A DNA stretch of 32,120 bases from Bacteroidia bacterium (GTDB lineage: Bacteria; Bacteroidota; Bacteroidia; Bacteroidales; Paludibacteraceae), in NCBI GenBank assembly GCA_009929445.1, contig SAAL01000040.1:1-32120 (forward strand), in the 5' to 3' direction. This document shows positions 8,539 to 15,540 of the stretch, piece by piece. Both the position numbers and the translations under genes were made by a program. A model generated the notes under the pieces. It was not told the origin of the DNA. It was given only the letters and a program-made list of their open reading frames with translations, and searched no databases. Position 1 is the first letter of the stretch. The number at the start of each line of letters is the position of its first letter.

Positions 8539-9990
8539 ATGCAGTTTTTAAGAAAAAATATATTTGTATTGTCCGTATCGCTCATCACGGTAATAGCCAT
8601 ACTTCTGATACGTTACCTTTTCCCCGGGAGCAATTATGTTTCAAAGGAATACCTGACTTCCGCTGCCGGAATACTGCAGGTGGTTTTTTTGTTGGTTTTT
8701 CTTGCTATCGGACTGGCAGATTTCTTAAAAACGAATAATCAGCTTAAGGATTTCTTCACGCTCAGAAATGCATTAATCGCATCCATTATTGTTTCTCTCG
8801 TTTTCTCCATTACCAAACCGGTGATAGGATATTACAGCAGTGGTTTTTTTGTTTTTTTTGCGATTCTGTATTTTATCAGGGAGCAGAAAGTGTATGCTTT
8901 CAATAAGGTCTATTTTTTCCTGATTGCTTATGCACTCCTCCAAATCATTGGCGCATGCTTCAACGGCTCTAAATTCCATTTTCCCGAAAAAGTGTACTCT
9001 TTTCTCATTTTTCCGCTGGCCTATTGTCTTTTCGATTTCGGTAAACAAACTTATCTGCGTATACTGAGAGTCGTTTTCAGGGTGTTGTTTGTCTTCATTT
9101 GTATTACACTTGTGTTCTGGATTTACAACGTAAATGTGTATGATGCCTCGCTGAAAGAATGGGTGACTACCAAACTTGCAGTTGACGGACTGTACAATAC
9201 GTATGCTCTAATTGGCGTCTGGAGTATGTACGAGCATCCAACTTATATTTCACTGGTGCTGTTATCGGGTCTTATTGCCGGATTTTATCTGTATTTCAAA
9301 AAGGATAAGCTGGCTTATGTTTCAGTTTGGGAGATGGTGGCTTTTTCTGTTTCGTTGTTGATACTCGAACTGGCTTATGAAAGCAGAGTGGGACTTGTTT
9401 CGGCAGTTCTTCTGATAGCTGTTAGCCTGTTTTATTATATGAAATTAAAATCTTCTTATTATAAACTCACATTTTTTGCCGTTATCCTTTTTGGCTGTGG
9501 TTTTTTTCTGATAAAGAGCAACAGATTTGATGTAATGTTGAGTGATAATGTGCGAAAGGTAGATTACACCCTGGCTGTGAACTACATAGAAGATCACCTC
9601 TGGTGGGGAACCGGTACGGGTAAACAGCACGAGGCGCTGGAATATCAGGAAAAAATAATGAAAGATATCCCAAAGTCAATCAATAAAAAAACCTACGTAC
9701 ATAACCAGTTCCTGGGCGAAACGGTGCAATTTGGAATCAGTGGATTTGTTGTGCTCCTGGTGGTTGTGTCAGGATTGGTTTTCTATTCGTTTAAATCCCG
9801 CAGTTATTTGTTGCAGATGTTGCTGTTTGTGTACATTCTGTTCATGCTGGTTGAGGAACCGTTGTACGTACAACCCGGCATTACCCGTTTCATCGTTTTT
9901 TTCTCCCTGTTTGTAGCCGTTGGAGAGGCAAATGCAGTTCGAAAATGCCTTGATTTACGGCAATGGTTTTCTAAACGTAAGCCGTCGTAA
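8539..9990 (+). CDS. O-antigen ligase/polymerase family membrane protein (WaaL/Wzy-like)
   Basis: A 483-residue polytopic membrane protein with roughly ten to twelve hydrophobic segments. Features of the Wzy_C/WaaL superfamily are visible: an arginine-containing periplasmic-side segment YESRVGLVSAVLLIAVSLF, a long loop with WWGTGTGKQHEAL, and the conserved histidine motif KTYVHNQFLGETVQFGISGF. Such proteins either polymerise undecaprenyl-linked repeat units or ligate glycan to lipid A or protein. Sequence does not separate the two roles. It lies 102 bases after the preceding glycosyltransferase with no terminator visible between, so it probably shares the transcript. Its last 36 bases overlap the end of the convergent gene on the other strand. 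No Wzx-type flippase is in the window. Confidence 0.85.
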   Translation: MQFLRKNIFVLSVSLITVIAILLIRYLFPGSNYVSKEYLTSAAGILQVVFLLVFLAIGLADFLKTNNQLKDFFTLRNALIASIIVSLVFSITKPVIGYYSSGFFVFFAILYFIREQKVYAFNKVYFFLIAYALLQIIGACFNGSKFHFPEKVYSFLIFPLAYCLFDFGKQTYLRILRVVFRVLFVFICITLVFWIYNVNVYDASLKEWVTTKLAVDGLYNTYALIGVWSMYEHPTYISLVLLSGLIAGFYLYFKKDKLAYVSVWEMVAFSVSLLILELAYESRVGLVSAVLLIAVSLFYYMKLKSSYYKLTFFAVILFGCGFFLIKSNRFDVMLSDNVRKVDYTLAVNYIEDHLWWGTGTGKQHEALEYQEKIMKDIPKSINKKTYVHNQFLGETVQFGISGFVVLLVVVSGLVFYSFKSRSYLLQMLLFVYILFMLVEEPLYVQPGITRFIVFFSLFVAVGEANAVRKCLDLRQWFSKRKPS

Positions 9991-10761
9991 CTGGTTATAG
10001 CCTTTTTTGTATTTTTGATGCTGTTGCAATAATTCCAGGGGATTCTCGAGCAAAGAAGCGTAAAGCTCCTTGTGTTTCTCATAAATAAACTTGGTAACAA
10101 ATTTATTTTCGTCGGTACTTCTATACTTTCTTTGTGTTGAATCTTTATGCCTTCGATAAAAAAGATAGTTCTTCCTTATTTTGTAAACTTCACCGCCTCT
10201 TTTCAGCAGGTTTATCCAGAATTCCCAGTCTTCGCAATATCTTAATTCAGGCTCATATCCGTTTGTTTTGTCGTAATCGGCTCTTCTGTACATGGAACTG
10301 TTATGTATCGAAACCTTTACTAAAAAGTCTTTGAAGTTGTATTCGGGTCGTTTCCATTTTCCTTTTTTTGCTCCGAAAAGCACAGCATCGCATGTTACAA
10401 CGACAATCCCCGGATTGTTTTGCAGTATTTTTGCGGCTTCACGCACATAGTCCGGATGTATAAGATCGTCCGAATCAAGCGGAAGGATGAATTCTCCTGA
10501 TGAAGCTGCTATAGCTTTATTCCGGGCTATTGAAATATTGTTTACATCTTGATGGATAAGGCGAAACCGGTCTTTGCCCTGAATAAACTTCTGAATTTCC
10601 TTTGCCGAATTGTCGGTGGAGTTATTATCTACTATTATACATTCAAAATTATCATAATTAATATGTTGCACACATTCAAGCGTCTCGCCGATATATTTCT
10701 CCCGATTGTAGCAAGGTATGATGATGGTAACTTTGGGTTCTATTGTCATTTTATGGGTCAT
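9955..10761 (-). CDS. Glycosyltransferase family 2
   Basis: A 268-residue family 2 enzyme. KVTIIIPCYNREKYIGETLE opens the nucleotide-sugar binding half, CIIVDNNSTDNSAKEI is the typical second strand, and the metal-binding motif is LPLDSDDLIHPDYV (about residues 93-106). The acceptor-side motif is SSMYRRADYDKTNGYEPELRYCEDWEFWINLL, and the C-terminus is basic. A second possible start (MTIEP) lies four codons inside; the longer form is listed. It is 25 bases downstream of the other minus-strand glycosyltransferase and very likely co-transcribed. It overlaps the ligase/polymerase gene tail to tail by 36 bases. The sugar specificity is unknown. Confidence 0.88.
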   Translation of the reverse strand: MTHKMTIEPKVTIIIPCYNREKYIGETLECVQHINYDNFECIIVDNNSTDNSAKEIQKFIQGKDRFRLIHQDVNNISIARNKAIAASSGEFILPLDSDDLIHPDYVREAAKILQNNPGIVVVTCDAVLFGAKKGKWKRPEYNFKDFLVKVSIHNSSMYRRADYDKTNGYEPELRYCEDWEFWINLLKRGGEVYKIRKNYLFYRRHKDSTQRKYRSTDENKFVTKFIYEKHKELYASLLENPLELLQQHQKYKKGYNQLRRLTFRKPLP

Positions 10762-10786
10762 TTTGAGTGGTAATCAGATGTGTTTA

Positions 10787-11623
10787 TCAAATCATTGTTC
10801 TCTTGAATTTTTCCGGTATTTTTACCACCCATTTGAATGGACCCATGGAAGGCTTGTTAAGTGCATATACCGGTCGGAATACAGTTTGCATAATACGTGC
10901 TAAAAGCAGTATTTTCTCACCTTCCAGTGCTTTTTTCTCTGTTACTGTGGTAATGGTTCTGGCTCTTTTTTTCATGTGTCTTTCCCAGCCGGATGCCATC
11001 CGGTCTTTATCCTGAAAACGCGCCATAACCATCTCATAATCAAATACTCCGAAGTGAAAGAGGTAAAGATTTTTATCAATTTTGAAATTATGACCTTTGA
11101 TGCGGTGAAATCCGGAGCCCCATGTTACGGGTTTGGCTAATACAACCGGTTTAGTATAACGGGATGAAAGCACGGCATAGCTTCTTTGAGCAAGGAAAGA
11201 GGAATTTTCATCAATTGTTTTCTCTTCACCCATTTTTTGCCCCACATCCATGCCCAACCCTGACAAAGCGACATTTATATCCACTTTGCTCAAATAAGAA
11301 GCCAGCGTTTCGTTCAAATCCGGGTCAACCACCAGAAATTCATCGGCATCGGTGCCAATCACCAGGTCGTAGCGTTGGAGCAATTCGGCTGCCACGTTTG
11401 AAAGGTGAGTAAGGCGTCTTTTTTCGGCAGAAACCACCTGCCCCTGAATCCTTTCACAGTGAATTACCGTTGCGGCACCGGCAGCAGGCGGCACTGGCTG
11501 ATCGCTCCCGTCAAGATAGATGTATAAATTTTCTTTTCCGAGTTGTGCACCGTAGTACGCAATCCAGTGCTTTAGAAAAAAAGCATCGTTACGGGCCATG
11601 GTGATAGCAGCTATTCTTTTCAT
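10787..11623 (-). CDS. Glycosyltransferase, family 2/92-like
   Basis: A 278-residue protein of the Glyco_tranf_2_4/GT92-like group. The N-terminus MKRIAAITMARNDAFFLKHW followed by YYGAQLGKENLYIYLDGSD is characteristic, and GTDADEFLVV (about residues 93-102) is the DxD-type metal-binding motif. GSGFHRIKGHNF and YLFHFGVFDYE follow the histidine pattern of this group. The C-terminus is basic. It is the first gene of the minus-strand pair, 25 bases before the next glycosyltransferase. Its start codon is only 17 bases from that of the divergent radical SAM gene, so its promoter must overlap that gene. A TAATTTTG box (plus strand 11649-11656) is a weak candidate. Confidence 0.82.
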   Translation of the reverse strand: MKRIAAITMARNDAFFLKHWIAYYGAQLGKENLYIYLDGSDQPVPPAAGAATVIHCERIQGQVVSAEKRRLTHLSNVAAELLQRYDLVIGTDADEFLVVDPDLNETLASYLSKVDINVALSGLGMDVGQKMGEEKTIDENSSFLAQRSYAVLSSRYTKPVVLAKPVTWGSGFHRIKGHNFKIDKNLYLFHFGVFDYEMVMARFQDKDRMASGWERHMKKRARTITTVTEKKALEGEKILLLARIMQTVFRPVYALNKPSMGPFKWVVKIPEKFKRTMI

Positions 11624-11640
11624 CTTATCCGGAATCTTTA

Positions 11641-12567
11641 ATGGTACACAAAATTAAGAATAAATTCTCTAACTTTGTGTGGAGTATTCTAGAAGTTTCG
11701 TTTTGCCCAAAAAACTCAAAAAATCCAATTGAGGTGCGTTTCAAAAAAATCTATATCGAAATCAGCAATAGTTGCAATTTTAATTGCAGCTTTTGTTTTC
11801 GCAGCCAGCGGATTAAACGGTTTATGTCCGCCGATGAGTTTCGATATGTTGCCCGGGAAGTAAAACTATTTACAGATTACATTTATTTGCACGTATTGGG
11901 CGAACCTCTTTTGCATCCGCATTTCAGGGAAATCCTGCAAATAGCTTCGGGTGAAAATTTGAAAGTAAATATCAGCACCAACGGAAGTTTACTCGCTAAG
12001 CATGCCGATTATTTGCTGAAAAACCCCGTTCGTCAGCTTAATGTGTCGTTGCACGATGCCGAAGAAAATGTTCCGAAGGAAAAATGGGGCGAATTTATCC
12101 TTTCCATGCTCGAAATTGCGAAATCGCTTTCAGCAAAATCGTACATCAATTTCCGGCTTTGGAATCAGACCAACGAGGCAAGCAATGAATTTAATCAACT
12201 TTGTTTCAGGCTGATACAAGACTTTTTTCACCTTCCTGATCATTTTCAGCTTATTTCTGAAAAAGAAAGAAACATCACTTTGTCGCCAAAAATCTACTTA
12301 CAACTTGCACCCCGCTTTGAATGGACGGATACTATAGAATCCGAAAAGAAAATCTGCTACGGCTTGCGCGACCAGATAGCCATTCTTTCCGATGGAAATG
12401 TAGTGCCCTGCTGCATCGATGCCGACGCACATCTGCTGCTTGGAAATATTTTTAGTGATAAATTTTCCGAAATATTACTGTCAGCACGAGCACAGCGTAT
12501 CCGAAAAGGATTTGAACAGCACCGGGCCGTGGAAGATTGGTGCCGGAAATGCGGTTTCCGGGTATAG
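11641..12567 (+). CDS. Radical SAM/SPASM domain protein
   Basis: A 308-residue radical SAM protein. The [4Fe-4S] cluster motif CNFNCSFC gives C45, C49 and C52, within the typical KIYIEISNSCNFNCSFCFRSQ context (about 36-56). The SAM-binding region includes YIYLHVLGEPLLHP and VNISTNGSLL. The C-terminal part has a SPASM-like cysteine set: CYGLRDQ, VVPCC and the final CRKC (C301, C304), which usually bind auxiliary clusters. Related proteins mature peptides or modify sugars and cofactors; neither a precursor peptide nor a specific partner is visible here. It is divergent from the glycosyltransferase pair with 17 bases between start codons. A TAACTTTG box at 11670-11677 lies inside the coding region, so a later start such as GTG at 11734 cannot be excluded. 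Confidence 0.85.
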   Translation: MVHKIKNKFSNFVWSILEVSFCPKNSKNPIEVRFKKIYIEISNSCNFNCSFCFRSQRIKRFMSADEFRYVAREVKLFTDYIYLHVLGEPLLHPHFREILQIASGENLKVNISTNGSLLAKHADYLLKNPVRQLNVSLHDAEENVPKEKWGEFILSMLEIAKSLSAKSYINFRLWNQTNEASNEFNQLCFRLIQDFFHLPDHFQLISEKERNITLSPKIYLQLAPRFEWTDTIESEKKICYGLRDQIAILSDGNVVPCCIDADAHLLLGNIFSDKFSEILLSARAQRIRKGFEQHRAVEDWCRKCGFRV

Positions 12568-12624
12568 TTGATTTGCCCCCTGAAATTCTTCACCTGTTTC
12601 CGATTATTTAAGAAGTGTTTGGTT

Positions 12625-12652
12625 GTTCGTCCCGATAGCTATCGGGAGTTCG
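12625..12652. repeat. 18-base perfect palindrome flanked by direct repeats
   Basis: TCCCGATAGCTATCGGGA (12630-12647) is a perfect palindrome with GTTCG immediately on both sides (12625-12629 and 12648-12652). I recall the same core as a dispersed intergenic repeat in Bacteroidota, but cannot verify this here. It may also act as a transcription pause after the radical SAM gene, though no T run follows closely. Confidence 0.75.
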
Positions 12653-12726
12653 GATTTTTGGTTGTAAATTGTATATCGAACATCTGTTCTCCCATGTTCT
12701 TGGTATAAAAATACCATTTTTTGGTG

Positions 12727-12758
12727 ATTGCAGAGTATGTGAAGTAGTTTTAACTTTG
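12727..12758 (+). promoter_or_regulatory. Candidate promoter for the DUF4395 gene
   Basis: TAACTTTG (12751-12758) matches the Bacteroidota -7 box exactly. ATTG at 12727-12730 lies 20 bases upstream as the -33 box. The start codon is 25 bases downstream of the -7 box. Confidence 0.65.
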
Positions 12759-12783
12759 CAGAGTAAATAAAACCAATCCGAAT

Positions 12784-13239
12784 ATGAAAACTGCCATTTG
12801 CCCGATATCAGATAAACGAATCAACGAAAATACAGCGCGTGGAAATGCGTTTTTGACTGTTCTTTTACTCACTGCTTATGTGCTGACATCCAATTTGTTA
12901 ATTCCGGCATTCCTTTTTGCTGATTTTTTACTCCGATCGTCAGATTTGTCTAAATACAGCCCTTTTGCATTTATTTCTGCTAAAATCAATCAATGGCTGA
13001 AAATTAAACCAAAATATATCAATGCCGGACCCAAGGTGTTTTCTGCCAGAATAGGTGTTGTTTTTAGCCTTTCGGTACTGATTTCATCACTGCTTGGCTG
13101 GAAAACAAGTGTATTGATCTTTTCTGTGATATTTGGAATTTGCGCCTTTTTGGAAGCCGTTTTTGCATTCTGCGTTGCCTGTAAGGTTTATCCTTTTGTT
13201 TACCGCTTATACTTCAAACCGGGAATTTACCGACAGTAA
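12784..13239 (+). CDS. DUF4395 domain membrane protein
   Basis: A 151-residue protein with about four hydrophobic segments. The start MKTAICPISDKRINENTARGNAF contains the conserved N-terminal CP and the NENTAR stretch of the DUF4395 family, and the C-terminal FAFCVACKVYPF has the matching cysteine pair. The family's function is not established; members often sit near sulfur-handling genes, which is not the case here. It is a single-gene unit, with a well-placed promoter just upstream and a bidirectional terminator downstream. Length is normal for the family. Confidence 0.75.
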   Translation: MKTAICPISDKRINENTARGNAFLTVLLLTAYVLTSNLLIPAFLFADFLLRSSDLSKYSPFAFISAKINQWLKIKPKYINAGPKVFSARIGVVFSLSVLISSLLGWKTSVLIFSVIFGICAFLEAVFAFCVACKVYPFVYRLYFKPGIYRQ

Positions 13240-13260
13240 GTAAATCTCCCTGAAAAAATG

Positions 13261-13295
13261 AGAGAGACTCGTATGTGTGAGTCTCTCTTTTTTTT
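13261..13295. terminator. Bidirectional terminator
   Basis: AGAGAGACTC (13261-13270) pairs perfectly with GAGTCTCTCT (13279-13288) around an 8-base loop. A run of T follows on the plus strand and a run of T (plus-strand A run, 13253-13258) follows on the minus strand. It serves both convergent genes; the T run reaches the stop codon of the acyltransferase gene. Confidence 0.88.
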
Positions 13296-14442
13296 ATTGT
13301 GCAGCCAGTTGGTTTTTCAGCGGATTGGCATACATCTCCAGCATTTTTAGTCGTAGAAAATCGCGGTCCTTATTCTCCAGGTCAATTTTCCTGATTTGCT
13401 TGTCCAGGTATTCTTCGAACTGCTCTTTTTCGGATTTTGAATAATCTCGGGCAAATTCATTGTCACTGTATATCTCATCATAGGCAATTTTGTTGTTTGG
13501 GTAAATGGTGTAATTGCTATGGATGTGATAATCAATCAGTTTGGCAGCCAGTGCGATTTGTTCGTTTCTGTTGGAAGTCTCTTTTGTAATGGCGTCCAAC
13601 TCTTCATTAATAATTCCTGCGATATGATACACCACTTTTCCTTTATAACCCATCACGCCGGTTTGCATGTTGATCAGATCGTCCTGCGGCGACTTTTTAT
13701 GTTCGGGATTATCCCGTTTTTGTTGAAATTCTTTGGCTTTCAGGAAATCACAGGGGTCGTACTCATACGAAATGCTTAACGGGCAGATATTCAGTTCCTT
13801 CAGATTTTCAATAACCTGATTGGAGTTGCCGCCCAAATTGAACATTTTCAGCAGGCTTTCCTGCGTACGGTCGTCGGAGTCTTTGGCTCTTCCTTCGCGC
13901 TGTGCTATCCAGATAGAGTTTTTCTTTTCCTTCAGCACATGACGCAGGTATGCCGAAAGCCTTGCGGAACTTTCAAGTACCTGACGTGCCGAGAGTCCAC
14001 GCTGTACGATGAAACTTTTATTTACGCGCACCAGTTCTTCAATCCAGGGCATGATAAGCAGATTGTCGCCGATAGCAATTTCCACAGTTTCCATTCCGTG
14101 TTCGATAAATTTGCTGCAAAGCAGTGCCGAATCCAGTATGATGTCGCGGTGATTGGAAATATACAGGTAGTTTTTCCCTTTATCAATTTTTTCCACGCCT
14201 TCAAGTATGATTCCGGTAGTCATATTGGCTTCCAGGTATTGCAGAAATGGATAAACCATCTCTTTTTGCAGGTCGTCGGAGTTTCTGAAACTCAGAAGTT
14301 TATGTCTCAGCTGTTCTTTGGGCATCAACGGGAACAGCGTACTGACCACTTTCATAAATTGTTTTTCTTCGCACAGACGCTGCATGGCTGCCGGTACTTC
14401 CTCCGGGTTGTAGGAGCGTATTTCGTCAAAATTATATTCCAT
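13294..14442 (-). CDS. 1-acyl-glycerol-3-phosphate / glycerol-3-phosphate acyltransferase-like protein
   Basis: A 382-residue acyltransferase of the PlsC/PlsB superfamily. Motif I reads YISNHRDIILDSALL (about residues 93-107), and IAQREGRAKDSDDRTQ (about 179-194) corresponds to the EGxxR substrate-binding motif. The catalytic His-Asp pair is spaced HxxxxxD rather than the textbook HxxxxD, which I believe is usual for this Bacteroidota group. PLSISYEYDPCDFL is also typical. No membrane span is evident, so it is probably peripheral. It lies 61 bases downstream of cdsA on the same strand, and both act in phosphatidic acid and CDP-diacylglycerol synthesis. The exact acyl acceptor is uncertain. 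Confidence 0.82.
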   Translation of the reverse strand: MEYNFDEIRSYNPEEVPAAMQRLCEEKQFMKVVSTLFPLMPKEQLRHKLLSFRNSDDLQKEMVYPFLQYLEANMTTGIILEGVEKIDKGKNYLYISNHRDIILDSALLCSKFIEHGMETVEIAIGDNLLIMPWIEELVRVNKSFIVQRGLSARQVLESSARLSAYLRHVLKEKKNSIWIAQREGRAKDSDDRTQESLLKMFNLGGNSNQVIENLKELNICPLSISYEYDPCDFLKAKEFQQKRDNPEHKKSPQDDLINMQTGVMGYKGKVVYHIAGIINEELDAITKETSNRNEQIALAAKLIDYHIHSNYTIYPNNKIAYDEIYSDNEFARDYSKSEKEQFEEYLDKQIRKIDLENKDRDFLRLKMLEMYANPLKNQLAAQ

Positions 14443-14503
14443 TGGTAATGAGTTTATTAGTCGGATTGAATGATTGGCAAATCGGTTCGTGGGCGTACGG
14501 TCA

Positions 14504-15325
14504 TTATTCTCCTATAATCATTTTCAAATAGATGAAAATAACCGGTGCTACCATCAGCATGCTGTCAAAACGGTCCAGAATGCCGCCATGTCCGGGTATC
14601 GCATTGCCCGAATCTTTCACCTGCTCCGTTCGTTTGATAAGCGATTCGGAGAGGTCGCCCAGCGTACCGAAAATCACCACCAGTTCGGAGAAAATGAGCC
14701 ACTGAATGAGGCTTATATCGGGTATAAAGCGCGAAAAAACATAGCCGGACAACAAGGCAAAAAATGCACCGCCGAAAAATCCTTCCCAGGTCTTTTTCGG
14801 TGAAATCCGCTCAAAAAGTTTATGCTTACCGAGCAGCATGCCGCTTACGTAGGCACCGGTATCGTTCACCCAGATGGTGATGAATACTGCCATGAGCAGA
14901 ATGGGTTGATATCCGCTGATAAAGAGAATGAAATTGAGCAGCGAAAATGGCAGGGCAATGTACACCTGACCGAGAATGAAATATGCCCAGTTGTTCACGG
15001 GATTTTTTTTCTTCCGATACAATTCGGCAATCAACACCAGAAGTACGTATAATCCGTATATGGGATAAACCGGAAAGTTCACCAGCTCGTAGGCATAGAC
15101 AAAAGAACAGATGAAAAGCAGCAAACCTGCTGAAATACCCACAGCTGCATTTACTTCGGTTTCGCCCGGTTTGTGGGTGAGTTTGTAAAACTCGTGCAGG
15201 GCAAGCGCCGTAATGATTACAAAAACAAGCGCAAATGTATAGGGTGAAATCAACACTGATGCAATGACAATTGCAACAAAAATAGCTCCGCTGACGGTAC
15301 GCTGAATGAAGTTTTTGTTTAGCAT
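14504..15325 (-). CDS. cdsA: Phosphatidate cytidylyltransferase
   Basis: Integral membrane enzyme that converts phosphatidic acid and CTP to CDP-diacylglycerol, the branch-point precursor of phospholipids. The 273 residues form about eight membrane segments. The CDP-transferase signature is complete near the C-terminus: SLIKRTEQVKDSGN followed by IPGHGGILDRFDS. It starts MLNKNFIQRTVSGAIF, a normal N-terminus for the family. A terminator and a good promoter separate it from ftsH upstream, so although ftsH-cdsA adjacency is conserved in the phylum, here cdsA is likely transcribed separately with the acyltransferase gene. Confidence 0.95.
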   Translation of the reverse strand: MLNKNFIQRTVSGAIFVAIVIASVLISPYTFALVFVIITALALHEFYKLTHKPGETEVNAAVGISAGLLLFICSFVYAYELVNFPVYPIYGLYVLLVLIAELYRKKKNPVNNWAYFILGQVYIALPFSLLNFILFISGYQPILLMAVFITIWVNDTGAYVSGMLLGKHKLFERISPKKTWEGFFGGAFFALLSGYVFSRFIPDISLIQWLIFSELVVIFGTLGDLSESLIKRTEQVKDSGNAIPGHGGILDRFDSMLMVAPVIFIYLKMIIGE

Positions 15326-15372
15326 GTTTCGTGTCGGGATTTTGTGAATTTTCGTACGGACTAATTGCTATG

Positions 15373-15402
15373 CAAAGATATTAAAAGATTTGTCATTTCA
15401 AA
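15373..15402 (-). promoter_or_regulatory. Candidate cdsA promoter
   Basis: On the minus strand TATCTTTG (plus 15373-15380) matches the -7 consensus, and TTTG (plus 15399-15402) is the -33 box with an 18-base spacer. The leader to the cdsA start would be about 40 bases. Confidence 0.65.
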
Positions 15403-15472
15403 GTAAAATCCGTGTTACTTTGCGCTTACTGTTTGCAAAATATTCGGATGATACTGTTATGATTTTTGGATG

Positions 15473-15506
15473 AAAAAAAACAGGCTTTCCAATTGAAGCC
15501 TGTTTT
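15473..15506 (-). terminator. ftsH terminator
   Basis: Reading the minus strand, AAAACAGGCTT pairs with AAGCCTGTTTT (plus 15477-15487 with 15496-15506) and is followed by a T8 run (plus 15473-15480). It lies 34 bases after the ftsH stop. Confidence 0.9.
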
Positions 15507-15540
15507 CTGAGGTTGTGATTGTTTTTTTTTGAAATTCACC

